Assembly: GCA_040285745.1 (NCBI GenBank)
Contig: JAUFOR010000003.1
Coordinates: 310,001-374,000 of the forward strand
Direction: 5' to 3'
DNA length: 64,000 bases
Source: Barthelona sp. PCE
Lineage: Eukaryota > Metamonada: BaSk clade
The translations under genes and the position numbers were made by a program. Of the stretch, positions 38,921 through 48,766 are shown one piece after another (positions within the stretch are counted from its first letter, which is position 1; the number at the start of each line of letters is the position of its first letter). The notes under the pieces were generated by a model, which saw nothing but the letters and a program-made list of their open reading frames with translations, was not told the DNA's origin and made no database searches.

Positions 38921-39352
38921 CTATTTTGCAAGAATTTTATACCTATCAATCAGATCGTCTTCAATATTGTTAATGATTCCACCTACAATAATCTCATCCA
39001 AAAGAAGAGAAATTTCAGAACTGTTAAATATAATGTGCAATTCACTAACCTTCTCATAAATTGAATCTAAAACTTCAACTGTTTGTTGCACAAAACTGAA
39101 GATGGATGAGGGTGATTCGGCATCATCTATCACAACACAAAAATGAAGTGTGGCATAAGATCGTACGACCAATGTATGAGTGGAATCATAGGGTTCAGGA
39201 GCTTCCAAAAAGGAGCAGCTTGGGTCCCCGAGATTCAAGGTTCTGTGCAGATGTGAGACGATGTTTTGTACTTTAGTATCGCTTAACGATTCATAAAACT
39301 TGAGCATTCTAGGTTGGCCCTTGTCATTCATAATTATGAAAGCTTTGATCAT
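38921..39352 (-). CDS. AP3S: AP-3 adaptor complex sigma subunit
   Basis: The 143-residue protein is a full-length sigma adaptin (longin fold). It starts MIKAFIIMNDKGQPRMLKFY and contains YATLHFCVVIDDAES, VEVLDSIYEKVSELHIIFN and EIIVGGIINNI, which match AP-3 sigma better than AP-1 or AP-2 (the final GG-I/M motif and MIKAI start). AP-3 sorts cargo from endosomes or Golgi to lysosome-like organelles. It predicts the other AP-3 chains elsewhere in the genome. Confidence 0.9.
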   Translation of the reverse strand: MIKAFIIMNDKGQPRMLKFYESLSDTKVQNIVSHLHRTLNLGDPSCSFLEAPEPYDSTHTLVVRSYATLHFCVVIDDAESPSSIFSFVQQTVEVLDSIYEKVSELHIIFNSSEISLLLDEIIVGGIINNIEDDLIDRYKILAK

Positions 39353-39650
39353 TTTTGGATATTAATAAGTGTGCTAAAAACACAAAAAATGTTGAAAGGG
39401 AATGATAAAGATTATACATCTTATTTATATGAGGTTATTCACTTTTCAATCCTTCTGTACGTTTATTGAGAACTTATAGACAGTCTATGACATATAAAGG
39501 TCGATATAGGAACTTTTTGGAACTGCAGTGTTCATCAAAAAGTAATGTATTTACTATCAGATTGCTATCATTGCCTTCTAATATCAGACGGGCAGGGGAC
39601 CTGATGTCTCCCTAAAAACAGCACGAAAATAAAAGTATTATAAAAAAAAA

Positions 39651-40235
39651 CTACTTTCCATTGATCATCTTAATAAGATCCTTAGAAACAACCATGCCAC
39701 GTTTTGTTTCCCTAAACTTGGCATTGGGGTTCTCACGAACAGAAACAAGACCATAATCACGATCAAAAGTTCTGTTTCTGTTCTTGAACTCTTTAAATTC
39801 TTTTCTTGCTCCATTGAATGTGACGCCTGCCACGAGTTCCTCTTCTCTGGCAGCGCGTTCAAGAGTCTTTAACTGTTTGGCTCTGATACCTTGCTTTATC
39901 TTCATTGGGATTTTTGTATGTTTTGTTTTAGAGATGCCCAACCGAGTTAATCTATCTGCTTCAAACTTCTTTCTCTCCCGTTTAGACAAATTCTTGGCAC
40001 CAAAAAGCATAACCTCGTTGTGTACTTTCTTAAAAAGTCGTTCTTGCTCTTGGACCCTCTCATCAAATGTTTGAACCTGAGAACTCTTCTTCTTTTCATG
40101 TTCTACACGTGTTCTTTGGTGTCTGGAGTGCGAAATCGATTCCACACTGTCTGAACTGGGTTTTTTTTTTCTTCTGTTCCTAATAGCATTTTCTAACATG
40201 CTGTCATTGCAATTGATTTCCCCCTTCAAGCCCAT
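39651..40235 (-). CDS. Faf1/C1orf131-like SSU processome protein (DUF4602)
   Basis: A 194-residue basic protein. The ATG at 40235 (MGLKGE) is chosen; the longer frame adds codons from the divergent spacer. The core EVMLFGAKNLSKRERKKFEA, followed by LTRLGISKTKHTKIPMKIKQ, matches the DUF4602/C1orf131 pattern of FGAK, LG-x(2-4)-K, K-x-P and basic helices. Yeast Faf1 and human C1orf131 are small-subunit processome factors needed for early 18S rRNA processing in the nucleolus. Eighty bp separate its start from the divergent gene at 40316. Confidence 0.65.
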   Translation of the reverse strand: MGLKGEINCNDSMLENAIRNRRKKKPSSDSVESISHSRHQRTRVEHEKKKSSQVQTFDERVQEQERLFKKVHNEVMLFGAKNLSKRERKKFEADRLTRLGISKTKHTKIPMKIKQGIRAKQLKTLERAAREEELVAGVTFNGARKEFKEFKNRNRTFDRDYGLVSVRENPNAKFRETKRGMVVSKDLIKMINGK

Positions 40236-40315
40236 TATGCAATAATATGTTTTGTAATAGATATTGAAATGTGAAAACGTGGATATCACTATTCTTACCC
40301 GTTACATACTTTGCA

Positions 40316-43135
40316 ATGAGTACAGTTTTAGATATCAGTGTTTTAAGGGGCTTTTGTCAATCGAAGAATGTATTTAAGGACATTTCTCAGTTCATTTCTG
40401 TTATAGTTCCTTTTTTAAGCGTTAATGATGAAAAAATTTATGCTTCTTTGTTGAATCTATTGGAAAGAGGGCTCAAGCAGAGTGTGAATAATCCTAATAC
40501 CGTTGAGGAATTGGGAGAATTTTTTGATGTGCTACTCGATTATTTACTTGAGTTTAGTGAGGGAAAGTCACTGAACATCGGATTTAAGGTAGTTGAACAC
40601 GCTCTGAAAAGTGGAATTACTGATACTCAATGCAAACGTATCTTATGTCTTCTCCTATCCTTCAGTTCCGAATTTACACTCAATGTTGGCTTTACATTTG
40701 CGGACATGGCTGTTCAAAGAAACCTCCCCACGGATATTTGCCATAGATTCTTAAAATCATTACCATTTGAAGATAAAAAATTCGTTTCACGACTTGTTCA
40801 GATAAAATATTCATCAGAAGAGATCGCCACAGAGTTTTTCGACGAGTATTTTTGTATTGATCACCACTCTCGTATTGATAAGTTGGTTCCAGAGCTAACT
40901 GCATTGATGTTGGAGAATGGAAGTCCTTTTGCATGGAAAATTTATCTTTCTAAGTTAAAGGATGCTAACATCAAGTTGACCCTCACAGGCTCGTCCAACA
41001 AGAAGGTCTCTCTGAATGTTTTCCAAGAGTTCTGCTCATTTTTAAAGGTTGCTAGTGATGCTGAAGACATTGTTCGTTTATTGAGATTTATTATTGACTT
41101 AGGTATACTCACACCAGCAGGCAAACGGGCTAGGGTTGAGCGTGACATTCTGTTCCAATTCTTTATGGTCAGTTTGGAATCAAATCTGATGAATGAGGAT
41201 CTTTTTGATGTTTTTTTAAATTTACTCGGACAAAAACTCTTTGTTTTCATCAAAGACATGGTAGTTGACACAAGACTCATCTTCATACTAGTTCGTTATC
41301 TTTTGAATACAAACCAAATTATGTTACTTTTTTCTGAACCACTAGTTCAATATTTTACCATTGAAAATATTTCTAAAGAACTCGTTGAGTTGCTTAAATC
41401 CAATGTTTCACAGATGAATGTCTTGACTCTTATCCGTGTTTTCCAGAGATTATTGAAGATTGAAGCACACATCAGTTTGTTTGAATGTTTCTGTTTCGGT
41501 ATTACCAAAAAGCACTTGTTATCGGCAAAGTTCAAACAGTTTTTAAACGATAATGAGTTTGAGGGGAGTTTCCTATTTGCTTTAATTAAGAAAACAATCA
41601 AGTTTGATCAAATTGTTGAGGAGGTGTTTTCTGGTATAGGCTCAGATTTTCAGATTCACGAATACTTTCTTCTTTCTCATTGTAAGAAGGATCATTCTTC
41701 CACATACTATTTCAACGTGATGGTGTTGCTGTTTCAGTTACAACTCATTAATAAGGAGCGTTTTTGTTTCATAATGGGTGCCATTGAAGTTTCCATTCAG
41801 CAGAAGTTACTGAGTGCCCTCAGAAATGCAGTGCCCATTCCTGAACATTGGGTACAGACTGCATTTGAAACTATGCGTGTCATTGAAGAGAAGAAGGATG
41901 TTAATGAGCTGATTTCTGATCTTGAGACGATGTTATTTGGTCGTCAAGCAGTATTAGTGAATATTTTTGAAGGTATCACTCGGTTGAAAAACAAAGAACA
42001 GTATGAAGCACTTTTCCGATTGTTTATGATCCTTCGTGAGAACGTATCCATTCAGCGCATTCAGCAAAGAGATCACGAGACCTTTGTTGAAGATCTTGAG
42101 AGCATTGGAATATCTGAGGAGCAGTACATGAAGACCCACGCTCATGTTCGCACTCGGATTTTTGAAATCTCACTCAGCGATAACCAGACAGCAAGGATCA
42201 TTGCTGCACTTGATGATTTGAACGGTGATATTGGAATGAGCGTTCTTTGTGATCAAATCAAGCAGCTTTTGTTTGAGACCGAGTCGGAGATGGATGGTAG
42301 CACAGTCTTTGATGAGTATATCAGCAAAGGTGATATTGACCCTTCAACTCTTTCTTTATTACTTTCACTTCCTTCAGTTATGACTCGTGTTGCGTATAAG
42401 GTATTGGTTGATTTGAAGCCTTACATTACTGCTATAGTCAGTGCACCTGAATTACCAAGTATTGCCTGGAGATACTCTCATCCACAGTTACTGCATTCAT
42501 TAGTGCTTCTTGAGGATGAAGTGTCAATTCTCTCTAATTTATACGCTGCACATTCACGAAATGCATTTTTCGTCAAGACACTTGCTAAAAATGCAGTTCA
42601 CGTAATCAGATCACATGATATATTTCTGATCAAAACAGTTTTATCATTTTTCACGAACAACGGTCTTAATTTGTACCCTCTGATGGGTAACGGTGTGCTT
42701 GAAGCACTAATGGACGGTGTTACATGTGCCAATTGTGAAACTTTACAGTGCATCATTGAGTGCATCACTGTTGTATTCCATAACGATAAGTTCCACATTG
42801 CTAACTTTGGATCGGTGTTAGCAATTATCATTGGGAAGGCTTTTAGTGCCTGTTTTGACCATCCACAGTTGTTTTTACACGCAAGTCTGTTGTTTGAAAC
42901 AATGTGTAGAGATAACAACAGTCTGCGTGTTTACTCATGGACTTCCATTGTACTACCTGTACTTGATAAGTTAGAACTCGTAAAGGCAATGAGTGATGAT
43001 CATAAACATAATTTAATTTGTTGTTTACATTTATTAAAGGATAATTTTACAGCACAACAAAAGAGATACGTACAGACACTCATCCCTAGTTCAAAACCAC
43101 AGTTTAAGAATTTTGATGATATGCTTGCAATATAA
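40316..43135 (+). CDS. Large helical-repeat protein with N-terminal DIS-x-LRGF motif
   Basis: A 939-residue soluble protein that is almost wholly alpha-helical, with pairs of amphipathic helices through most of the chain, as in ARM/HEAT proteins. The ATG at 40316 is the first in frame. It opens MSTVLDISVLRGF, like the 360-residue protein at 15557. I recognise no domain with confidence; condensin, importin and cohesin-loader families were considered without a decisive motif. An AATAAA follows at 43156-43161. Confidence 0.8.
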   Translation: MSTVLDISVLRGFCQSKNVFKDISQFISVIVPFLSVNDEKIYASLLNLLERGLKQSVNNPNTVEELGEFFDVLLDYLLEFSEGKSLNIGFKVVEHALKSGITDTQCKRILCLLLSFSSEFTLNVGFTFADMAVQRNLPTDICHRFLKSLPFEDKKFVSRLVQIKYSSEEIATEFFDEYFCIDHHSRIDKLVPELTALMLENGSPFAWKIYLSKLKDANIKLTLTGSSNKKVSLNVFQEFCSFLKVASDAEDIVRLLRFIIDLGILTPAGKRARVERDILFQFFMVSLESNLMNEDLFDVFLNLLGQKLFVFIKDMVVDTRLIFILVRYLLNTNQIMLLFSEPLVQYFTIENISKELVELLKSNVSQMNVLTLIRVFQRLLKIEAHISLFECFCFGITKKHLLSAKFKQFLNDNEFEGSFLFALIKKTIKFDQIVEEVFSGIGSDFQIHEYFLLSHCKKDHSSTYYFNVMVLLFQLQLINKERFCFIMGAIEVSIQQKLLSALRNAVPIPEHWVQTAFETMRVIEEKKDVNELISDLETMLFGRQAVLVNIFEGITRLKNKEQYEALFRLFMILRENVSIQRIQQRDHETFVEDLESIGISEEQYMKTHAHVRTRIFEISLSDNQTARIIAALDDLNGDIGMSVLCDQIKQLLFETESEMDGSTVFDEYISKGDIDPSTLSLLLSLPSVMTRVAYKVLVDLKPYITAIVSAPELPSIAWRYSHPQLLHSLVLLEDEVSILSNLYAAHSRNAFFVKTLAKNAVHVIRSHDIFLIKTVLSFFTNNGLNLYPLMGNGVLEALMDGVTCANCETLQCIIECITVVFHNDKFHIANFGSVLAIIIGKAFSACFDHPQLFLHASLLFETMCRDNNSLRVYSWTSIVLPVLDKLELVKAMSDDHKHNLICCLHLLKDNFTAQQKRYVQTLIPSSKPQFKNFDDMLAI

Positions 43136-43455
43136 ATCATAAGAAGACCTATTCAAATAAATAACAATACCCTAACAAAGAAAAAAAAATTCACATAAAA
43201 ATTTGTTGCAACAAAATTTCACAGTATGAAACTAATGTCTGTTGGTCCTAGAACAAAACAAGTTAAAGCTGCTGAAAAACACGGTATTTTGACTGCATAT
43301 ATACATATATACTTGAGGCAAAAATGAAGATAACTGGCTGAAAAACAAGTCATCCAAATGTACTCATCATGCGGCCGGGCCCCGTATCCCTTCGATGAAT
43401 CTATAGATGAAAACGGAGCATAAACTTAAAGTATTATTTTCTTCCTCTTTCATTA
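43136..43455. other. Intergenic spacer before eIF4G
   Basis: 320 bp. It holds the AATAAA at 43156, a 14-bp palindrome TTTGTTGCAACAAA (near 43200) and an unusual GC-rich island, GCGGCCGGGCCCCG (near 43371), in otherwise AT-rich DNA. No gene recognised. Confidence 0.45.
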
Positions 43456-46400
43456 ATGAGTCTAAGAAATAGAAAGTATGACTTTAGTGGCCTTAACAAA
43501 AAGGCTTTCACTCCAACATCCAATGGGACCGTCAATAGCGCTTCTGTGATGTCTATGAATTCGGGTTCTAAACCAACCAATAGCGCTTCTGCTATATCTA
43601 TGAATTCGGTTTCTAAACCTTCTAAACCAACCAATAAGTACGTTGACAAAGTTAAGAATATCCCTTTTAATGCACTTGAAGGAAGTTATAAACTGCCAGT
43701 AGTTCCATTGAATTCTGATAGCACTAAGTTCCAATATACTAAATTTACGCCCACAGTCCAGCAGGTTGGTGTTCAACCAAAGATTAGCATTGTTCAACCA
43801 CCTAAGGAAGAAGTTCTTGAGCCCACACCTGTCAAGCCTTTAGAGAAGCCTCTTATCAATCCTGATGCGATTAAATCATCACCTGGGTTTGCTGACGTTA
43901 ATTTTTCTGATGATACTGATGATGATAGTATCAAGGAAGAACTCACATCACCTGGTATTCCTTCAAAACCCTCAACCCCAGTTGGTAAGATTAGCCAACC
44001 TTCACCTCCTTTACGTACACCAGAAATTTCTCGTAAACCTACTGAGGTCACGTTAGAAGTTGAGACTGCGGAAGGTGTAACCAAAACTGTTGATGTAGAT
44101 GATGAGAGTGACTCATTAGAGTCCGAAGAGGCAGGCTATGCCTCCGAGGTTGAAGAGGACGTTACAACCCCCGAAACGTCAGTACCTTCTGCAGATGTTA
44201 TTGGTACACCTATGTTACACCCTATGCCTGGTACACCTTCAAAAATTCACACCCGTATTGTCAGCCCCGGTGTGGACAACTATATTCCACCCACTCCCCT
44301 TCCCGAGCGTAATTACGAGAATTCAACACCCTTATTCCAGTACGACCTTAATGTTTTACTCAAGAAGCGTGAGGAGTTTTTGTCGAACCCATCTCACACT
44401 GTCGACACACAGCGTGATCTTCCAGTCATGCTGCGTAAGAAGGATGATTTCGATCCCGCACAGGTTGCAGGTGACCTTCAGTTACTCATCAACACCATGA
44501 CTGTGGACAACGTTGGGGATAAGGTCAAGAAAATCAAGGATATCCTTAAGCGCGCAGAGACCAATGAGAAGCAGGAGATCGAGAAGTGGAAGCAAGATAA
44601 CCAGAGTAGGAACAGAAAGAATCAACGAGGAAAGCGTAATAATAACAATTATCCTCCGATTCCTGAGCGTTTCTTATTGGTCAAGGCCGTATCAAATCGT
44701 TTTGTTGAGGCTCTGTTCAAGGTTGCGCTTCTCAACCCCCGTTTCAACGATTGTTTCGCCGAAGCATGCTTCCTTCTTGAGGAAGTTGAAATTGTTGATG
44801 CTCTCATTGACCGTCTTAAGATGTGTCTCGATCTCTTCTTAACCGATTTTGATATCGAGCACTCTCATTACGACAAGTCTGATCCCATCATCCAGATGCT
44901 CTCCAAGAATTGCGCTGTCGGTGGCACAAAGGCTGAGCAGTTTGTTGCTGATACCAAGCGTAAGACAATGCTTGATGGTCTTGTGAACATGTTTGGTGAG
45001 CTCTTTAAGCGTCTCATCATGCCTCCTTCTCTGTTTGAGGAGGTATGTCAGAGTATGTTTGAGTTGCACTTCCGTTCTCTTGGTATTAACTTTGATGACA
45101 TTGATCTTCCCGGTAATTTTGCTGGATATAAGCAAGAAGGTATTCTCGATAAGAAAATCGCTCAACTCATGGGTTACACTGATTATATGCATTGTACCAA
45201 GAAAACACATGATGTTGTTACAGATATGGTCAACATTTACAAGGAACGTATGCAAGGATTGAGGGATGAGCAGTCTCCTATCCTTGAAACAGTTGACTAT
45301 GAACCTTTGCTTTTATGGGTTCAGTTCTCAGTCAGTGTTGGTGAGCTCGTTGATTTCTTTGATCGTGGTGTCCTTCCCAACACAAAGAGTAATGACCGTA
45401 CAGTTTCGGTTCCTAATAACTTTAGCAAGTATGTTCTTCACAGATTTAAGAACAGAAGATTCAAGGATCGTATCTCCCAATACACTAACGACAATGCATG
45501 GACTCGTGTCTGTTGGGTGTTTAACGGAACATCCAAGTTTTTGATTGAAATTAAGAAGCTAATGAATGCAAAGACCCGTTTCAAGATCATGGATCTTGAT
45601 GAGGCTCGTTCTGTTGGTTGGAATAAGGAAAATCCTAGAAAGATGTACAAATATCTCTCTGATAGTGAGCGCGGTGAAATCCGTCCCCCTTCACGTCCTC
45701 CACAGCGTGTTGTAAGTGTTGGTGTCCCAGAATCACAACCGCAACAGAAGCAAGGCCGTCGCAAAGGAGGCAAAGGCAAAGGCAAAGGAGGTAAGGATCG
45801 TAGAGATCGTGGTGAGAACCGTGATCGTAAGGATAAACAGAACTCCCCCGCTAAGCGTGGTAAGCGTGATCGTCGCGATCGTGACCGCGGTAGCAACCGT
45901 AATAAGCAGGAGCAGGGTATCTCACCTTCACCAGCTCCTGAAATGAGGGTAGACACAAACATTGCACGTGATGTTACCCCTAAGGTTGGCACCACCCCTA
46001 CAGCAGTGGATTCCACCAAGCTTGAAAGGATTTTTGCAGTATTTGATGAATGTATTGACAGTTATGACAAGCACGACGAAATCAAGAAGAACATATTGAA
46101 CGCTCTACTTCGCTTCGACAGTGTAACATTCATCAACAGTCTCCTTACCTTCAAATACAACGCTGCTATCACATCATTTGAAGAGCAGTGTATCCCTCTT
46201 GTTTTTGAAAAGATGTTCTCAGCTTTACATGAGAAGTATGAGGCAGATTTCATTGGAGCTGTCCGTGAACATCTACCTCGTGTTTTGAATGATATGGATG
46301 ATCGTCGTTTCGCTCGTATTCTATTTGCACAAGTTGAGCGTCTGATTGGTGATGGTAGTCTTGTTATTGCTGATTTTGTTCCAATTATTGATTTGATGGG

Positions 46401-46866
46401 TGCAAGTGGTTTAGATTTTATTAAAGACGTTGTTACTCGTCTTTTTGGAAGTTATAAGTATGCTAACATTCTTGAGATAACAGATAACAATGAAGATTTT
46501 GCACAGTTTGTGGTTTTTCACACTTTGAAGCAATGGATGACTAAACCAAAGTTACCTACAGAAGAAGAGTTAAATGGTCTTGTTACTAGCAAGGAAATTC
46601 CAGAGATCATTGCATGCATTGCTTTCTTACGAATTGTTGTTGATCAAAAGAATCTTTCGTTATTAGAACTGTATCATAGTATGAATAACAGTATAACAAC
46701 TCATATTTCTGAGATTGAACGTAAGAATATTCGTTTATTCGAGAATTATCAGACATTGTCGAAACCAAAAGAAGAAAAACCAGTGGTTGTGGAGCCAAAG
46801 GAAGAGGTTACTTTTTCAGCGAGAGATTTAATGGCTATGCGTCGTAAAAAGAAATCAAAGAAATAA
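43456..46866 (+). CDS. EIF4G: Translation initiation factor eIF4G
   Basis: A 1136-residue eIF4G-type scaffold. The N-terminal third is disordered and Pro/Ser/Thr-rich with two 15-residue repeats. The MIF4G domain (about 335-735) includes LVNMFGELFKRLIM and WTRVCWVF near its end, with a basic insert KRNNNNYPPI inside. A K/G/R-rich RNA-binding stretch (about 760-825) follows, then an MA3-like helical domain (about 855-1100). eIF4G bridges the cap-binding complex, eIF4A and eIF3 to recruit ribosomes. I see no certain eIF4E-binding motif. The stop codon directly abuts the stop codon of the convergent syntaxin gene. Confidence 0.88.
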   Translation: MSLRNRKYDFSGLNKKAFTPTSNGTVNSASVMSMNSGSKPTNSASAISMNSVSKPSKPTNKYVDKVKNIPFNALEGSYKLPVVPLNSDSTKFQYTKFTPTVQQVGVQPKISIVQPPKEEVLEPTPVKPLEKPLINPDAIKSSPGFADVNFSDDTDDDSIKEELTSPGIPSKPSTPVGKISQPSPPLRTPEISRKPTEVTLEVETAEGVTKTVDVDDESDSLESEEAGYASEVEEDVTTPETSVPSADVIGTPMLHPMPGTPSKIHTRIVSPGVDNYIPPTPLPERNYENSTPLFQYDLNVLLKKREEFLSNPSHTVDTQRDLPVMLRKKDDFDPAQVAGDLQLLINTMTVDNVGDKVKKIKDILKRAETNEKQEIEKWKQDNQSRNRKNQRGKRNNNNYPPIPERFLLVKAVSNRFVEALFKVALLNPRFNDCFAEACFLLEEVEIVDALIDRLKMCLDLFLTDFDIEHSHYDKSDPIIQMLSKNCAVGGTKAEQFVADTKRKTMLDGLVNMFGELFKRLIMPPSLFEEVCQSMFELHFRSLGINFDDIDLPGNFAGYKQEGILDKKIAQLMGYTDYMHCTKKTHDVVTDMVNIYKERMQGLRDEQSPILETVDYEPLLLWVQFSVSVGELVDFFDRGVLPNTKSNDRTVSVPNNFSKYVLHRFKNRRFKDRISQYTNDNAWTRVCWVFNGTSKFLIEIKKLMNAKTRFKIMDLDEARSVGWNKENPRKMYKYLSDSERGEIRPPSRPPQRVVSVGVPESQPQQKQGRRKGGKGKGKGGKDRRDRGENRDRKDKQNSPAKRGKRDRRDRDRGSNRNKQEQGISPSPAPEMRVDTNIARDVTPKVGTTPTAVDSTKLERIFAVFDECIDSYDKHDEIKKNILNALLRFDSVTFINSLLTFKYNAAITSFEEQCIPLVFEKMFSALHEKYEADFIGAVREHLPRVLNDMDDRRFARILFAQVERLIGDGSLVIADFVPIIDLMGASGLDFIKDVVTRLFGSYKYANILEITDNNEDFAQFVVFHTLKQWMTKPKLPTEEELNGLVTSKEIPEIIACIAFLRIVVDQKNLSLLELYHSMNNSITTHISEIERKNIRLFENYQTLSKPKEEKPVVVEPKEEVTFSARDLMAMRRKKKSKK
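43534..43623. repeat. Two 45-bp tandem repeats in eIF4G
   Basis: Copies at 43534-43578 and 43579-43623 encode two similar 15-residue units (NSASVMSMNSGSKPT and NSASAISMNSVSKPS) in the disordered N-terminus. Confidence 0.85.
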
Positions 46867-47661
46867 TTACCGCATTTTTGCAATTATAAACAGTAAAGCA
46901 ACAACAATTATGAATACTTTAATCATAAATTTGCGATTACCACTCACTCGTGACCAAAGTTTAGTAACCTCTGTCACAACACCGTTCAACGAGTTTTCCG
47001 CATTTTCAACATTTGTCTCTATTTCAATGATGACTTCATCCTGTAATTCAATTAATGTGCTCATCTGAACAAAAACATCGCCTAATTGATGTAAAATACG
47101 TTCAAGATCGCGAATACTTTGTGTTCTATCCCTCATATAGTCCTGCTCCATGTATACCTGAGCAGTTGCAGTTTCTTCTGTGACATGTCGACGGCGTATT
47201 GTACTTGAAACATCTGTGTATGAAGCAAATGCCTCTGATTCCTTGTTCTGCATACGTAGATCGGAGTTCAATCGTTGTGTAATATGTGAATAAATATCGC
47301 TAATATCACCAAATTCAACTTGCAATGTTTTAAATACACTTTTGAGATGTGCTTCTTCTTGTCCATTTGTTCTCCTCTGATTAATCATTTCTTGCAAGCA
47401 CTGAGTCTCCATGTTAAGCTCTTTGATATCAGAGCCGATAGTTTCAATGAGTTTGGGTAGCTCAAGTCGATCAAAGGTCTCAAAGTTCTGTGATATATTG
47501 TCAAGGAGCGTCAAGTTCCTTCTGAATTTCTCCATAATGTTTGTGGCGATGCTAATGACCTGACTTGTTCTGTTAGTTTTTCGTTTTGTTATTAAAGGTG
47601 CCCTTTCTTCATTTGGGACTGATTCTGCCATAGAAAAGAATGCTTTTGTAAGGTCAGACAT
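46867..47661 (-). CDS. Syntaxin-type SNARE
   Basis: A 264-residue tail-anchored SNARE. The N-terminal half has helices like an Habc domain; the SNARE motif (about 175-235) contains LHQLGDVFVQMSTLIELQDE with the zero-layer Gln (LQDE) of a Q-SNARE, followed by a basic junction and a C-terminal membrane anchor (about 246-262). The overall form is that of a Qa syntaxin; whether Golgi (Sed5) or endosomal (Tlg2-like) cannot be decided. It fuses vesicles in the secretory or endosomal pathway. TTTAAC precedes the ATG directly, and the gene's end touches the eIF4G stop with no gap. Confidence 0.87.
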   Translation of the reverse strand: MSDLTKAFFSMAESVPNEERAPLITKRKTNRTSQVISIATNIMEKFRRNLTLLDNISQNFETFDRLELPKLIETIGSDIKELNMETQCLQEMINQRRTNGQEEAHLKSVFKTLQVEFGDISDIYSHITQRLNSDLRMQNKESEAFASYTDVSSTIRRRHVTEETATAQVYMEQDYMRDRTQSIRDLERILHQLGDVFVQMSTLIELQDEVIIEIETNVENAENSLNGVVTEVTKLWSRVSGNRKFMIKVFIIVVALLFIIAKMR

Positions 47662-47826
47662 GTTAAAAAATGTGAGATGTGATGAAGGAGGTGAAAAATT
47701 ATAACAAATGCTATCAATGTTTGTTTATTATATATTAACACTCTGGAATGGTTATAAACTACATGCGATCATTCTCACCATCAGTAAATAGAATTTGTTG
47801 ATTCTAAAGTAAAAAAAAATTGTTGA

Positions 47827-48225
47827 TTAGATTGCAACTTGAACAACGCTGTTATCATTCAGAGATTTAACCTCATCTGCAAGCTCTGCTTTGTCCGTTT
47901 CAAGCTTATTCTTTTCTTTACGCTTCTTCAATTGTTTTTCAAGATTTTTAATGGGTTTTCTGTAAAAAATCATGGACAAAAAGCACATTCCGGCTGTGAA
48001 GAATTGAACTGATACATCATCAGTATCAAGACCATGTGTTGCGCCGATAACAAGAGAAAAAACTCCCAAAACGCATGTGAGGAAGAAACCAATACCTGTG
48101 AGTAGGCTGGCAAACTTGTGCCATATGTAACAGCAGTAACATTTAGTTGCAAAACGCATGACAACCGCCCAAACAAAAAGTGCGATGGAAGTGAATGACC
48201 AATATGGAGCAGGGAATAAGAACAT
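47827..48225 (-). CDS. Small multi-TM membrane protein with cytosolic helix
   Basis: A 132-residue protein with about three hydrophobic segments (roughly 8-25, 38-62, 70-88) and a charged cytosolic helix of Lys and Glu (KKRKEKNKLETDKAELADE). Cys-rich first loop (CYCCY). No family recognised. It lies between the syntaxin and kinesin genes on the same strand, with TTTAAC 44-49 bp upstream. Confidence 0.65.
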   Translation of the reverse strand: MFLFPAPYWSFTSIALFVWAVVMRFATKCYCCYIWHKFASLLTGIGFFLTCVLGVFSLVIGATHGLDTDDVSVQFFTAGMCFLSMIFYRKPIKNLEKQLKKRKEKNKLETDKAELADEVKSLNDNSVVQVAI

Positions 48226-48766
48226 TTGTGTAGATTTAAGTGTTTGTAGTAGTAAAAAACTTTAAACTGTTAAAAGAGTAAAATTGGAAAAAAATAAATT
48301 CGTATTTTATAACTAATCAAGAAAAAACGCAAGAAACACGTAATACCCAAAGGATTAAAGGTGTTGCTAAAAAGTGAAAGCGGTGAATAACGCAAATACA
48401 ACATGTACCAATTCGTTTTCTCTTGAATATATATTTTACACATTCACTGCAATATTTTGTGAGTTTTATTTATATATTGTGATGCTAACATACATTTATT
48501 TGTTTATTTTACATAATGACAGCCTGAAAAAGTGGACCTTTTGATCAAGCTATTTATAGCTTTCAGTGCTGATGTTACATGACACCAACAACAGCAGTGG
48601 ATAGATTTTCCATTGACCAGGACAGTAGAATACATTTCATTGTGCAGGTCAGTTCATTTTAAAGTTGAAGTATATTCAACTTTCCAGATGATGCAATGTC
48701 GATGGTGTCGTCACGATACTGGAAGAGGAAATATAATAAAATGGTAAATAAAATACATTTACTTCA
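48226..48766. other. Intergenic spacer
   Basis: 541 bp between two minus-strand genes. It contains the hairpin at 48661-48683 and a 27-codon plus-strand frame at 48579 that is too short to call. No RNA gene recognised. Confidence 0.4.
48661..48683. repeat. 9-bp perfect hairpin, 5-nt loop
   Basis: AAAGTTGAA (48661-48669) and TTCAACTTT (48675-48683) are perfect reverse complements. It lies about 85 bp beyond the kinesin stop codon, so it could be part of the 3' UTR. Confidence 0.65.

Noticed and set aside
48579-48662. 27-codon plus-strand frame (MTPTTAVDRF...)
   Set aside because: It reads like protein but is too short, has no splice partner I can support and lies in a spacer.
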